Below, in pieces: positions 54,460 to 63,837 of a DNA stretch of 64,000 bases. The notes below the pieces were generated by a model. The model was not told the origin of the DNA and did no database searches. It saw only the letters and a list, made by a program, of their open reading frames with translations. Source of the stretch: Fulvimarina endophytica (GTDB taxonomy: Bacteria; Pseudomonadota; Alphaproteobacteria; Rhizobiales; Rhizobiaceae); the NCBI RefSeq assembly GCF_003403015.1, contig NZ_QURL01000003.1, forward strand, positions 1-64,000. The letters run 5' to 3'. The translations under genes were made by a program, and so were the position numbers. Every line of letters begins with the position of its first letter. Position 1 is the stretch's first letter.

Positions 54460-55758
54460 TCAATGCGCGTAGAGATCGCGCCGGGTCGGCGGCACCTCGC
54501 TCGCGCCCTTGCCGCGCCTCGAGGCCAGCGTCTGGTAGATGAGGATGCCGCCGCGCGTGAAGCCGAGCGAACAGCCGGCGAGATAGAGCAGCCAGAGCCG
54601 CGCCTTGCGCTCGCCGGCAAGCGCCGAGGCCTCGTCGAAGCGGGCGAGCAGCCGGTCGTGCCAGAGCTTGCAGGTCAGCGCGTAGTGCTCGCGCCAGTCC
54701 TCGATGTCGTGCACCTCGAAGCGGTGCTTTTCCAGCATCCGCGTCGAATGGCCGATATGGTCGAGTTCGGCGCCCGGAAAGATGTAGCGGATGATCGCCC
54801 GGTATTCGGGCGTCCCGCGATGGAAGGCCCGCTCGCTCTTCTTGGCGGGCCGCGTGATGGCGTGGTGGAGATAGAGCCCGCCCTTGCGGAGCAGCTTGGA
54901 GACCGCGCCGAAATAGGCCTCGTGGTTCTTGAAGCCCACATGCTCGTACATGCCGATGGAGGCGATCTTGTCGAAGCTGCCGGTCAGCGCCTGGAACGGC
55001 TTCAGCTCGATCGTGATCCTGTCCTGAAGACCCGCTTCGCGCACCCGGGCGGTCGCGAGATCGAACTGCTCCTGGCTCAGCGTCACCCCGTGGCCGGAAA
55101 CGCCGTAGCGCGAGGCCGCATGGATGAGGAGCGCGCCCCAGCCGCAGCCGATGTCGAGAAACCGCTCGCCCGCCTTCAGCCGCAGCTTGCGGCAGATCAT
55201 GTCGAGCTTGTCCTCCTGCGCCTTGTCGATGTCCTCGTGCCAGCCGTCGAAATAGGCGCAGGAATAGAGCATGCGCTCGTCGAGGAAGAGGCGGTAGAAG
55301 TCGTTGCCCACGTCGTAGTGATACTGGATCGCCTCCTTGGAGGAGCCGCTGCGCCGTCCATCCTCGCCGCCCACGGCCTCCTCGGCGCCCGCCTTTCGCG
55401 ACAGGCGCCAGAGCGCCGGCAGCGCTTTCGCCAGCATCGCCTTTCGGATCTGTCGCCGCGCATCCTTCGTGCGCACGTCCGAGCGCAGGCGCGAGAGATC
55501 GAAGAACGTGCCGCCGGACAGGTCGATCCCCTTGTCCATCCAAAGGGCGATCGCGCGCCCGAGCGAGGGGCGCATCACGAGCCGGGCAAGCCCCGCCGGA
55601 TCGGCGAGAACGAGCGCCGGGCCTTCCGCCTGTCCGAGGCGCTGGCCGTCCCACAGAACAACCCCGAAGCCCGGCTTGAACACGTCGACCACGTGGGAGA
55701 CGACGTCCTTGAGGCGCGCCTCGTCGTCGTTGAGGGCAGGCGATACGGCAGGGGCCAT
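54460..55758 (-). CDS. Cyclopropane-fatty-acyl-phospholipid synthase family methyltransferase
   Basis: About 432 residues (437 from the first ATG at 55773; the second, at 55758, starts MAPAVSP). The family N-terminal domain is followed by the SAM-methyltransferase core: motif HYDVGNDFY (152-160 of the long form), LDIGCGWG (206-213), and the C-terminal DIEDWREHYALTCKLWHDRL and GFTRGGILIYQTLA blocks. It methylenates unsaturated fatty acids in phospholipids. It could also be a related SAM lipid methyltransferase. Repeat copy 6 lies upstream. Confidence 0.92.
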   Translation of the reverse strand: MAPAVSPALNDDEARLKDVVSHVVDVFKPGFGVVLWDGQRLGQAEGPALVLADPAGLARLVMRPSLGRAIALWMDKGIDLSGGTFFDLSRLRSDVRTKDARRQIRKAMLAKALPALWRLSRKAGAEEAVGGEDGRRSGSSKEAIQYHYDVGNDFYRLFLDERMLYSCAYFDGWHEDIDKAQEDKLDMICRKLRLKAGERFLDIGCGWGALLIHAASRYGVSGHGVTLSQEQFDLATARVREAGLQDRITIELKPFQALTGSFDKIASIGMYEHVGFKNHEAYFGAVSKLLRKGGLYLHHAITRPAKKSERAFHRGTPEYRAIIRYIFPGAELDHIGHSTRMLEKHRFEVHDIEDWREHYALTCKLWHDRLLARFDEASALAGERKARLWLLYLAGCSLGFTRGGILIYQTLASRRGKGASEVPPTRRDLYAH

Positions 55759-55867
55759 GGGAAATTCCGTCATCTGGAAGGCGATCGAAGAGCGCGGTTC
55801 GCAATTTGTCCGGCGGCATGCTGCACTGCACGCATCGATCCGGGCCGCTTGTCGTTGTCGGTTTACA

Positions 55868-55961
55868 GCATCGGACCGAAAAGTGGACCCGGTTTTCGGG
55901 CCATCCGATGCGTCAGCACGAAACCGGAGCCTCGGACCCGACCCTTAAATCGGGTCCGAGG
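55868..55961 (+). repeat. Two-hairpin intergenic repeat, copy 6 (complete)
   Basis: Hairpin A (55868-55911) is identical in its arms to copy 1. Hairpin B (55930-55961) keeps a 12-bp perfect stem with an altered loop. Same orientation as copy 1. Confidence 0.92.
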
Positions 55962-55996
55962 CCCCAGGACCAGCGCGAACCGAAAGGCAATTGTCC

Positions 55997-56566
55997 ATGC
56001 GCCTCCCTCTCATCGCCCCCGAAGACCTCACCGAGGAGCAGAAGCCGCTCTACGACGACATGAAGGCCGGCATCTCCTCCACCTTCAACGCCTTCACGGC
56101 GGTCGCCGACAACGGCGCGCTGATGGGTCCGTGGAACCCCTGGCTGCAGGAACCGAAGATCGGCAAGGCGATCTGGGACCTCACCAAGATCATGTCCATG
56201 GAGGCGACGCTGCCGCCCAAGGCGCGCGAGATCGCCATCCTCGTCACCGGCGCCCACTTCAATTCGGCCTACGAGATCTACGCCCATGTGGCGGTCGCCG
56301 AGGAAAAGGGCATCGACGAGCAGCAACTCGCGACGCTGGTCGCCGGCGTCAAGCCGACCGGCCTCGAAGGGGAGGAGGAAGCGGCCTACGACGTCGCCTA
56401 TGCCCTCGTCACCGGCTCGGTGCTGCCGCGCCCGACCTACGACATGGCCGTGCGCGTCTTCGGCAAGAAGGGCACCCACGAGCTGATCTATCTCGTCGGC
56501 CTCTACTGCATGGTCTCCATGACCCTCAACGGCTTCAACGTGCCGGTGCCCGAGGAGGACGAATAG
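55997..56566 (+). CDS. Carboxymuconolactone decarboxylase (CMD/AhpD-like) family protein
   Basis: A 189-residue helical protein of the CMD family: LPPKAREIAILVTGAHFNSAYEIYAHVAVAEEKGIDEQQLATL is the core, with the helix carrying H and the usual E-x-x-x-H (YEIYAHV) but without the CxxC of AhpD. Such proteins act as decarboxylases, peroxidases or hydrolases; function here is unknown. ATG 55997; a TTG two codons upstream is possible. It lies between repeat copies 6 and 7. Confidence 0.88.
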   Translation: MRLPLIAPEDLTEEQKPLYDDMKAGISSTFNAFTAVADNGALMGPWNPWLQEPKIGKAIWDLTKIMSMEATLPPKAREIAILVTGAHFNSAYEIYAHVAVAEEKGIDEQQLATLVAGVKPTGLEGEEEAAYDVAYALVTGSVLPRPTYDMAVRVFGKKGTHELIYLVGLYCMVSMTLNGFNVPVPEEDE

Positions 56567-56595
56567 GGAGAGGAGCGGGTGCGGCGAACCCTACG

Positions 56596-56639
56596 GCATC
56601 GGACCGAAAAGTGGACCCGGTTTTCGGGCCATCCGATGC
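56596..56639 (+). repeat. Intergenic repeat, copy 7 (hairpin A only)
   Basis: A complete hairpin A identical to copies 1 and 6, followed by CAGCAGGAAACAGGAGCCTCG, the start of a truncated hairpin B. It lies about 120 bases upstream of tRNA-Leu. Confidence 0.9.
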
Positions 56640-56757
56640 GTCAGCAGGAAACAGGAGCCTCGCACGCCGCCCTCGCCGGGCGGCCCGGCTCCGGTTGACC
56701 CTCCGGCGACCGGCGGTGTAGACTTCGCCGCACCGGATCGGACCTCGTTCGATCCGA

Positions 56758-56842
56758 GCCCCTGTGGTGGAATTGGTAGACGCGCGCGACTCAAAATCGC
56801 GTTCCGAAAGGAGTGCTGGTTCGATCCCGGCCAGGGGCACCA
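56758..56842 (+). tRNA. tRNA-Leu (anticodon CAA)
   Basis: An 85-base class II tRNA: acceptor GCCCCTG/CAGGGGC, D-arm GTGGAATTGGTAGAC, anticodon stem CGCGA/TCGCG around CTCAAAA (anticodon CAA, reading UUG), variable arm TTCCGAAAGGAGT, T-arm GGTTCGATCCC, and an encoded CCA. Confidence 0.96.
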
Positions 56843-57056
56843 CCCCATCCCGACCCGACCTGGCGCCTATCCCGGACCCGACCCGGCCCGGCCCAATTTG
56901 GCACGGCCGGAGCTTGCCCGACATCCGCGGACCTTACCGACCATCGTTGAAGGGCCGGCCCCGTGCCCGGGAGAGCGCCGCGACGGGCCGAACCGGGCAG
57001 AGCGCCGTTCCGCCATCCTCCGCCTGCCGGCTTCGCCCCACGGCGCCGGGCGTCCC

Positions 57057-57293
57057 TTACGCCGCATTCGTGCCGCGCCGTCTCACGCCCGCACGCTCCG
57101 TCGGCCTCGGCGGCGGCCCTTTCGAGACCGAGGCGATCGGGACCGGGGCGATCACCGCCGGTTTTCGCGCCGCCGGCACGGCCACACGCTCGAGACCGGC
57201 GCGAACGGCCGGGTCGAAGAGGTGAAAATCAAAGGCATCGAGACACGCGCCGTCGAAGAGATCGAACACGGTGTCCTTGTCGTTCACAGGCAT
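57057..57293 (-). CDS. Small hypothetical protein
   Basis: A possible 78-residue protein (MPVNDKDTVFDLFDGACLDA...). It has a GGAG-type site and an AT-rich upstream region (57320-57400) that could hold a promoter. The first 45 residues read like a folded acidic/hydrophobic segment; the rest is Pro/Arg-rich. No family is recognised. It may be a real small gene or a chance frame. Confidence 0.4.
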   Translation of the reverse strand: MPVNDKDTVFDLFDGACLDAFDFHLFDPAVRAGLERVAVPAARKPAVIAPVPIASVSKGPPPRPTERAGVRRRGTNAA

Positions 57294-57671
57294 GGCATCA
57301 TCTCCAAAACCCCTTTGAAATCAAAGGGACTTCGCCACGACGCTAGATTTAGTAAGTTAAAGATACATTACGTCACGTGTCATTTTTTAATCTGGGGTTG
57401 CAGACGGTCGTAGCAGCAGCAGCGGCCGATTCGGTGCCCGGCCAACCGTCTCCAGTCCATCGCCGGACCGCCCCCGCGCCCGGCCTCGCGGCCGCTCCCG
57501 GACCATCGGGCTGAACCCGGAGCCCGGTCGACCGCGCGGGTCCGATGCCCTCCCCTCGCCTGATGCGACGAAAAGGCCCGGCCTCCGCACGATCCACAGC
57601 GAGACCCCGAATGCCGAGGCGGCGCATCCGGTCGCGATCCAGTCCGGCGTCCGGCCCGCGTTTCGTCCGCC
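57294..57671. other. AT-rich gap, no gene
   Basis: About 380 bases. The left half (57310-57410) is unusually AT-rich for this genome; the right half returns to high GC. No RNA, repeat or gene is recognisable beyond the possible promoter of the small frame at 57293. Confidence 0.5.
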
Positions 57672-60362
57672 TCAGGGTGTCTGGAGCAGGCGCTCCAGAT
57701 AGCGGCGTTCCTGGTCCGGCGAGAGCTGGTCGCCGAGCCGGTCGCGGATCTGGTCGAGGATCTCGCGCGCCCGCTGGGCGTCGATCTCGTCGGGAACGTC
57801 CACGTCCTGGCCGAATTGCGGGCCTTGCGTCTGGCGCTGGCGGCCGAGCGGGTCGCGCCCGGTCTGCTGGCGCTGCTGGCCCTGCATGCCGGGGCCGTTC
57901 TGTCCGCCCGGCTGGCTGCCCGGCTGCCCCTGGCCCTGCGCCTGCTGCATCTGGTTCATCATGTCCTGGGCGCCCCGGCGCATGGCCTCCATGGCCCGGC
58001 CCTGTTCGCCGACGGCCCGTCCGTCATTGCCCTGGCCGAGCGCGCCTTCGGCCTCACCCATCGCCTCGCCCGCCTCGCCGAGATCCTCGGAGGGCTCGAA
58101 GCCCTGCTCGCCGAGTTCGGACTGCATCTGTTCGAGCTGCTTCTGGAGTTCGCTCTGGCGCTTGCCGAGGGCTTCCATCTGCTCGGCAAATTCCTCGGGC
58201 GTCATCCGCTCGCCCTGTTCGCCGTCCTGCCCGTTCTGGCCCTCCTGTTGCGGCTGGCCGTTCTCGCGCGGCTCGCCGGGCATCCGCTCCTGGGACTGGC
58301 GCTGCTGCTCGCGATACTGGCGGCGGCCGAGATCGTAGGTCTCGTCCATCAGGCGCTGCTGCTCCTGCAGGAGTTCGCCCATGCGGTTCATCTGTTCCTG
58401 CATGGGATTCTCGCCCTGCTGGCCCTGCTGCTGCTGGCCGGGGCGCATGGCCTGGAGGGAATCCATCATCTGCTGGAGCTCGGAAAGGAGCTGCTGGGCC
58501 GCATCCTTGGAACCCGACTTCGCCAGATCCTCGATCCGGTCGAGCATCTCGTCGATGTCCTTCTGGGACAGCTCCTGCATCTCGCCCATCTGGCTCTGAT
58601 CCTGGGGCGGCTGGTTCTGCATGGCGCGGGCATATTCCTGCAGATATTCCTGCATGGCCTCGCGCAGTTCCTGCATCAGGCGGTCGATCTCCTCGTTCGA
58701 GGCGCCGTTCTCCAGCGCGTCGGCGAGTTCCTCGCGGGCATCGCGCAGCCTTTGTTCGGCCAGCGACAGATTGCCGTCCTCGATGCCGAGCGCGATCTCC
58801 CACAGGAAGTCGACGGCGCTGATCAGCCCCTCGTCGTCATAGGCGGTGGCGATGCGCGAGCGCGCGGCCTTGAGGGCGAGATAATCGGACGCGTTCTCGA
58901 TGAAGGTGTCCCCGTGAAGGGTCACCGCATCCAGCATTTCCAGGACGCGCGGAACCGAATTGGCGTCGAGGGCGAGGATGCGGCGCTGCTCGACGACGGC
59001 GCGCGCGAGCGGGTTGCGGAACCGTCGTTCCGGCAGGGTCACCATGCGCGTGTCTGAGCGTCCGGTCTGGCCGGCGGCATCGGTGGCAAGAAGCGTGATG
59101 GCGACGTTCGCGCCCGCATAGGGGCTTTCGTCGAGATTGGCGACGGTGCGCGCCTCGCTGCCGTCCTGGCTGCGGCGCGGCAGAGCGAGACGGATCTCGG
59201 GCGGCTGGACGAGCGGGCGGGCATCGCCCGGGATCTGGTCGTCGGCCACCTCGATTTCGGCCTTCGCGGCGGCGATGCCGTAATCGTCGGAGACCCGATA
59301 GGCGAGTTCCAGCCCGTCGCCGCGCTCGGCCCGGCCCGGCGGCGCGGTGAAGGCGATCTCCGGGTCTTCGTCGGGGGTCACCTCGATCCGCCACTCGCCG
59401 TGATCGAGGAGGGTCGAGGAGAGGGAAGCGGTGCCGCTCTCGGTCAAGGCGAGTTCGTAGGAGGCGGGGCCGGAAGGCTCGGTATTGGTGGCGGTGCTGG
59501 GCGCCTCGGCGGCGCCGGCGCCCGCCTCGCCGCCTTCGGGCCCGAGGGCCGCCGCGCCCTTGGCGCTCGGCAGAACGCGCATTCTCTCGGCAGCGTCCCG
59601 CTCGGGCGAGAAGGAGAACTCGATCCCGCTCGCATCGGAAACCCGGACCGACAGCGTCGAGCCTTCGGGGGCGATGATCGGCCCCTCGCCCGCGCTCTCG
59701 TCGACGCCCGGCCCGGCAAGGAAGATCGGCGCACGGCCGGTATAGGCCGGCGGCGTGATCCAGGCGTCCACGCGCCGCTCGGCGATGGCAAGGCCCGAAC
59801 GCGGCATGACGAAGGCATCGGCGACGCGCCCGCCGCTCGGCCCCAGCGAATAGGCAAAGCTCGTCACGAGGAGGAGGCAGACGATGGCGCGAAGGCCGTG
59901 CGGGTCGAGACGCTCGGTCTGGGTGCGCACCGGGCCGCCGGACAGGTGCCGCAGCCGCTCGGCCATGCGCCGCTTGTGCTCGCGCCACAAGGCGAGCGCG
60001 AAGGGGTCGGAGGTCGTCGACAGGGTATCGGTCTGGGTGCGCAGGGGCTGGTGGGCGAGCTGGCTCGCGATCTCGATGCGCGCATCCACTTCCGAAGCGC
60101 TCGGCCAGCGGATCTTGCGGTTGCGCAGCAGCACCGCGACGGCGGCGCCGACGAAGCCGGCCAGCACCACGAGGCGCAGCCAGAACGCCATGGCCGCGAA
60201 CAGGCCGAACCAGGACAGGGCGAGGAAGGCGGACAGAACGAGGGCAAGGCCCAGAACCAGCGGCCAGGACCGTTCGAGGACGAGGGCCGTGCGCGCCATG
60301 CGGCGCGTCGTGCCGATCCGCGCGATCTCCCCTGCCGGACGCTTCCGCAGCTGATCGGTCAT
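57672..60362 (-). CDS. TIGR02302 (DUF4175) family membrane protein
   Basis: An 896-residue inner-membrane protein. Two or three helices lie in the N-terminal part (about 30-85, LVLGLALVLSAFLALSWFGLFAAMAFWLRLVVLAGFVGAAVAVLL) and one near 165-185. A long periplasmic part follows (Ig-like, about 205-420), then a Gln/Glu/Met-rich coiled-coil and low-complexity C-terminus (about 580-830, EYARAMQNQPPQDQSQMGEMQELSQKDIDEMLDRIEDL). It matches TIGR02302 (alphaproteobacterial, unknown function). ATG 60362 is chosen from the family start. It lies downstream of lysA as in rhizobia. Confidence 0.93.
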   Translation of the reverse strand: MTDQLRKRPAGEIARIGTTRRMARTALVLERSWPLVLGLALVLSAFLALSWFGLFAAMAFWLRLVVLAGFVGAAVAVLLRNRKIRWPSASEVDARIEIASQLAHQPLRTQTDTLSTTSDPFALALWREHKRRMAERLRHLSGGPVRTQTERLDPHGLRAIVCLLLVTSFAYSLGPSGGRVADAFVMPRSGLAIAERRVDAWITPPAYTGRAPIFLAGPGVDESAGEGPIIAPEGSTLSVRVSDASGIEFSFSPERDAAERMRVLPSAKGAAALGPEGGEAGAGAAEAPSTATNTEPSGPASYELALTESGTASLSSTLLDHGEWRIEVTPDEDPEIAFTAPPGRAERGDGLELAYRVSDDYGIAAAKAEIEVADDQIPGDARPLVQPPEIRLALPRRSQDGSEARTVANLDESPYAGANVAITLLATDAAGQTGRSDTRMVTLPERRFRNPLARAVVEQRRILALDANSVPRVLEMLDAVTLHGDTFIENASDYLALKAARSRIATAYDDEGLISAVDFLWEIALGIEDGNLSLAEQRLRDAREELADALENGASNEEIDRLMQELREAMQEYLQEYARAMQNQPPQDQSQMGEMQELSQKDIDEMLDRIEDLAKSGSKDAAQQLLSELQQMMDSLQAMRPGQQQQGQQGENPMQEQMNRMGELLQEQQRLMDETYDLGRRQYREQQRQSQERMPGEPRENGQPQQEGQNGQDGEQGERMTPEEFAEQMEALGKRQSELQKQLEQMQSELGEQGFEPSEDLGEAGEAMGEAEGALGQGNDGRAVGEQGRAMEAMRRGAQDMMNQMQQAQGQGQPGSQPGGQNGPGMQGQQRQQTGRDPLGRQRQTQGPQFGQDVDVPDEIDAQRAREILDQIRDRLGDQLSPDQERRYLERLLQTP

Positions 60363-60560
60363 GTTACCTCGAAAGCTCAACAAGCTTTCTTTTTATCAGG
60401 TTTTGAACGAGAAGCGAGGCGTTTGACGGGACTGTGAACCCGCCTGCGACGGCATGCGCCGGCCGGGGCGGCGAAACGAGGCCGCAGGCTGCCCGTCTTG
60501 GGGCGCGCAAAACCCCTCCCCTCCGGCCCCTCCCGTCCGGACAGGCCCGGCCCGGCCCGC

Positions 60561-61832
60561 TCAGCTTTCGAGCCAGTCCGGCAGGCTGTCGAGGCCGATC
60601 AGCTCGTCGAGGGTCTGGCGCGGGCGAACGAGCGCGTAGTCCTCGCCCTTCACCAGGGTCTCGGCCACGAGAGGGCGCGTGTTGTAGGTCGAGGACTGCA
60701 CCGCGCCATAGGCGCCGGCCGAGGAGACGAAGACGAGATCGCCCTCGGCGAGCGCCGCCATCTCCCGGTCGCGGCCGAGATAGTCGCCGCTCTCGCAGAC
60801 CGGCCCCACCACGTCGGCGGTGATCCGAGGGGCGCCGGGCGCGGGCTCGGCCACCGGCTGGATCTCGTGCCAGGCCTCGTAGAGCGTCGGGCGGATGAGG
60901 TCGTTCATCGCCGCGTCGACGATGACGAAGGTCTTGCCCTCCTCCTTCTTCACGTAGAGGACGCGCGAGACGAGGATGCCGGCATTGGCGACGAGCATCC
61001 GGCCCGGCTCGAAGACGATCTTGGCGCCGAGATCCTTCACATGGCGCTTGACCACCTCGGCATAGGCATGGGGCTCGGGCGGGGTCGCGTCGGCATTGCG
61101 ATAGGGAACGCCGAGCCCCCCGCCGAGGTCCACATGGCTGATCGTGTGGCCCTCGCCCCTCAGGCGCCGCACCAATGCCGCGAGCCGGTCGAAGGCCTCG
61201 TCGAAGGGTTTCAGATCGATGATCTGCGAGCCGATATGCATGTCGATCCCGGTGACCTCGATCCCGGGAAGCCGCGCCGCCTTCGCATAGACCTCGGGCG
61301 CGCGATCATAGGCGATGCCGAACTTGTCGGACTTCTTGCCCGTCGAGATCTTGGCGTGGGTGCGCGCGTCGACATCCGGGTTGATGCGGAAGGAGACATG
61401 GGCGGTCGTGCCTGCATCCACCGCCCGGGCCGAGATCAGTTCGAGCTCGTTCTCCGATTCGATGTTGAAGCAGAAGATCCCCATGGCGATGCCCATGTCG
61501 ATCTCGTGCAGGGTCTTGCCGACGCCCGAGAACATGATCTTTTTGGGATCGATGCCGGCCCGCATGGCGCGCAGCAGTTCGCCGCCCGAGACCACGTCGG
61601 CGCCGGCGCCCAGGCGCGCGAGCGTCGTCAGCACCGCCTGGTTCGAATTGGCCTTCATGGCGTAGCAGACCATCGCGTCGATATCGGCGAAGGCCTCGGA
61701 GAACACCTTGTAGTGCCGTTCCAGGGTAGCGGTCGCGTAGCAGTAGAACGGGGTGCCGATCTCCTCGGCAATGCGCGAGACGGCGACGCCCTCGGCGTAG
61801 AGTTCACCGGCCCTGTATTCGAAGTGGTTCAT
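60561..61832 (-). CDS. lysA: Diaminopimelate decarboxylase
   Basis: A 423-residue PLP enzyme that makes L-lysine from meso-diaminopimelate. The PLP lysine is Lys60 (CYAMKANSN); further motifs are the GGLGVPY loop, the CESGDYL segment (about 345) with the dimer-supplied cysteine, and EPGR near 255. The length and order are standard for LysA. ATG 61832 has a purine-rich site. It is in the lptM-lysA-TIGR02302 order typical of alphaproteobacteria. Confidence 0.97.
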   Translation of the reverse strand: MNHFEYRAGELYAEGVAVSRIAEEIGTPFYCYATATLERHYKVFSEAFADIDAMVCYAMKANSNQAVLTTLARLGAGADVVSGGELLRAMRAGIDPKKIMFSGVGKTLHEIDMGIAMGIFCFNIESENELELISARAVDAGTTAHVSFRINPDVDARTHAKISTGKKSDKFGIAYDRAPEVYAKAARLPGIEVTGIDMHIGSQIIDLKPFDEAFDRLAALVRRLRGEGHTISHVDLGGGLGVPYRNADATPPEPHAYAEVVKRHVKDLGAKIVFEPGRMLVANAGILVSRVLYVKKEEGKTFVIVDAAMNDLIRPTLYEAWHEIQPVAEPAPGAPRITADVVGPVCESGDYLGRDREMAALAEGDLVFVSSAGAYGAVQSSTYNTRPLVAETLVKGEDYALVRPRQTLDELIGLDSLPDWLES

Positions 61833-61959
61833 GGGGTCTCACGCGGCGCTGGGCCTCGCCCTTGAGGGAGGCTCCGTGAAGAGAGGCGCGGGCCGCCTGG
61901 CCGCGCGCGATGCGTTCAGGCGCGCGCCGTGAAGGTCCGGAGCGGCGCGGGCGGCAGAC

Positions 61960-62271
61960 TCAGTTGAGGAGCGGGTCGAGGAAGAAGGATTTTCGCGTAG
62001 CGCCCGGGGTCCGCGCGATCTCGGACGCGCCCACCTGCCGTTCGGAGCCGGTCGTGACCTGGCCGATGCGGGGCGCTGCGAGCGGGCTCGTCGTGCGCGT
62101 CCGGTTCATGCCGATGATCTGGGTGCCGCCGCTCTGGTCGGCCTCGGTGATGCCGACGGGCGGGCGATCGCTCTCGGGCGCGTTCGGCAGGCCCTTCACA
62201 CCGCAGGCCGACAAGGCCAGAGCGATGAGGGGTCCGCCCAGAATGGTCGCGCCGCGCCATGCGTTTCTCAT
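61960..62271 (-). CDS. LptM (YifL)-like small lipoprotein
   Basis: A 103-residue lipoprotein: signal and lipobox MRNAWRGATILGGPLIALALSACGVKG (modified Cys about 23) followed by the family G-x-K-G-x-L/P start and a disordered, Arg/Thr-rich tail. E. coli YifL/LptM assists LPS transport (LptD maturation) and also lies next to lysine-pathway genes. The start is taken at 62271 from the family. It is between argH and lysA, the usual order. Confidence 0.88.
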   Translation of the reverse strand: MRNAWRGATILGGPLIALALSACGVKGLPNAPESDRPPVGITEADQSGGTQIIGMNRTRTTSPLAAPRIGQVTTGSERQVGASEIARTPGATRKSFFLDPLLN

Positions 62272-62403
62272 ACCCGTCTCTCCGAGATTCCCGTTCGCCA
62301 TCGGCCGATCGTGATCCCTCTTATCGTCGCCACGCGCGAAATGCACCGGATTTGCGGCAACACTTGCCCGAGGAAACGGCGAGGGCCCTCCTGGAGCGCC
62401 GGT

Positions 62404-63804
62404 TCAGCCCGTCTTCGCCAGCTTTTCGCGCCAGGCCTTCGCGCTGGCGCGCACATTGTCGGGCGCCGTGCCGCCAAAGCTCGTGCGGCTTGCGACCGAG
62501 GCCTCGACGGTGAGGACCGAATAGACGCCGTCCGTGATCGCCGGATGCAGCGCCTTCATCTCGTCGAGCGTTAGATCGGCAAGGCCGACGCCCTTCTCCT
62601 CGGCCCTTGCGACGGCCCGGCCCGTCACGTGATGGGCCTCGCGGAAGGGCAGGCCCGCCTCGCGCACCAGCCAGTCGGCAAGATCGGTGGCGGTGGAGAA
62701 GCCGTGGCCGGCAGCCGCCTTCATCCTGTCCGTCACGATGGTCATGTCGCGCACCATGCCGGTGGCGGCCGCGAGCGCGAGGTTCAGGGAATCGATCGCG
62801 TCGAAGACCTGCTCCTTGTCCTCCTGCATGTCCTTCGAATAGCTGAGCGGCAGGCCCTTCATCACCGTCAGGAGCGAGATCAGCGCGCCGTTGATGCGCC
62901 CGGGCTTGGCGCGCACCAGTTCGGCGGCGTCCGGGTTCTTCTTCTGGGGCATGATCGACGAGCCGGTCGAGAAGGCGTCCGACAGCTTCACGAAGCCGAA
63001 TTGCGGCGTCGACCAGATCACGATCTCCTCGGCCAGGCGCGACAGATGGGTCGCGCAGATCGCGGCGAAGGAGAGGAATTCAAGCGCGAAGTCCCGGTCC
63101 GAAACCGTGTCGAGGGAGTTGCGCGTCGGCTCGCGGAAGCCGAGCGCTTCGGCCGTCTGGTGGCGGTCGATCGGAAAGCCGGTGCCGGCAAGGGCCGCCG
63201 CGCCCAGCGGGCATTCGTCCATGCGCGACAGCGCGTCGCGGCAGCGCGACAGGTCCCGGCCCGCCATCTCCACATAGGCGAGCGCATGGTGGCCGTAGGT
63301 CACCGGCTGGGCGACCTGGAGATGGGTGAAGCCCGGCATCACCGTATCGGCATGGGCCTCGGCCTTGTCGAGCAGCGCCTCGATGAAGGCGGTGAGCCCG
63401 GCCTCGAAGCCTTCGAGCGCCGATTTGACGTGGAGGCGAAAGTCGAGCGCCACCTGGTCGTTGCGCGAGCGCGCCGTGTGCAGGCGTCCGGCGGCCGGGC
63501 CGATGAGCTCGGCAAGGCGCGCCTCGATGTTCATGTGGATGTCCTCGCGCTGGCGCGAGAAGGCGAAGCGCCCCTCGGCGATCTCTACGCGGATGGTCTC
63601 CAGCCCGCCGATGATCGCGTCGCGGTCGCCGGCCGAAAGGATGCCCCGGTCGGCGAGCATCGCCGCATGGGCTTTCGATCCGGCGATATCCTCCTCATAT
63701 AGACGCTTGTCGTAGTCGATGGAGGCGTTGATCTCCTCCATGATCGCATCGGGACCGGAGGCGAAACGTCCGCCCCACATTTCGTTGCTGGTCGTCTGGC
63801 TCAT
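62404..63804 (-). CDS. argH: Argininosuccinate lyase
   Basis: A 466-residue fumarase/aspartase-superfamily enzyme that splits argininosuccinate into arginine and fumarate. Motifs: [10 protein letters not shown] at the start, [17 protein letters not shown] (109-125), catalytic His161 in [11 protein letters not shown], and the signature [12 protein letters not shown] (281-292). Complete and uninterrupted. It is divergent from the thioredoxin-like gene at 63838 (33 bp). Confidence 0.97.
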   Translation of the reverse strand: MSQTTSNEMWGGRFASGPDAIMEEINASIDYDKRLYEEDIAGSKAHAAMLADRGILSAGDRDAIIGGLETIRVEIAEGRFAFSRQREDIHMNIEARLAELIGPAAGRLHTARSRNDQVALDFRLHVKSALEGFEAGLTAFIEALLDKAEAHADTVMPGFTHLQVAQPVTYGHHALAYVEMAGRDLSRCRDALSRMDECPLGAAALAGTGFPIDRHQTAEALGFREPTRNSLDTVSDRDFALEFLSFAAICATHLSRLAEEIVIWSTPQFGFVKLSDAFSTGSSIMPQKKNPDAAELVRAKPGRINGALISLLTVMKGLPLSYSKDMQEDKEQVFDAIDSLNLALAAATGMVRDMTIVTDRMKAAAGHGFSTATDLADWLVREAGLPFREAHHVTGRAVARAEEKGVGLADLTLDEMKALHPAITDGVYSVLTVEASVASRTSFGGTAPDNVRASAKAWREKLAKTG

Positions 63805-63837
63805 GGGAAACGCTTTTACGAGGTTCGAGGGGTCGAA

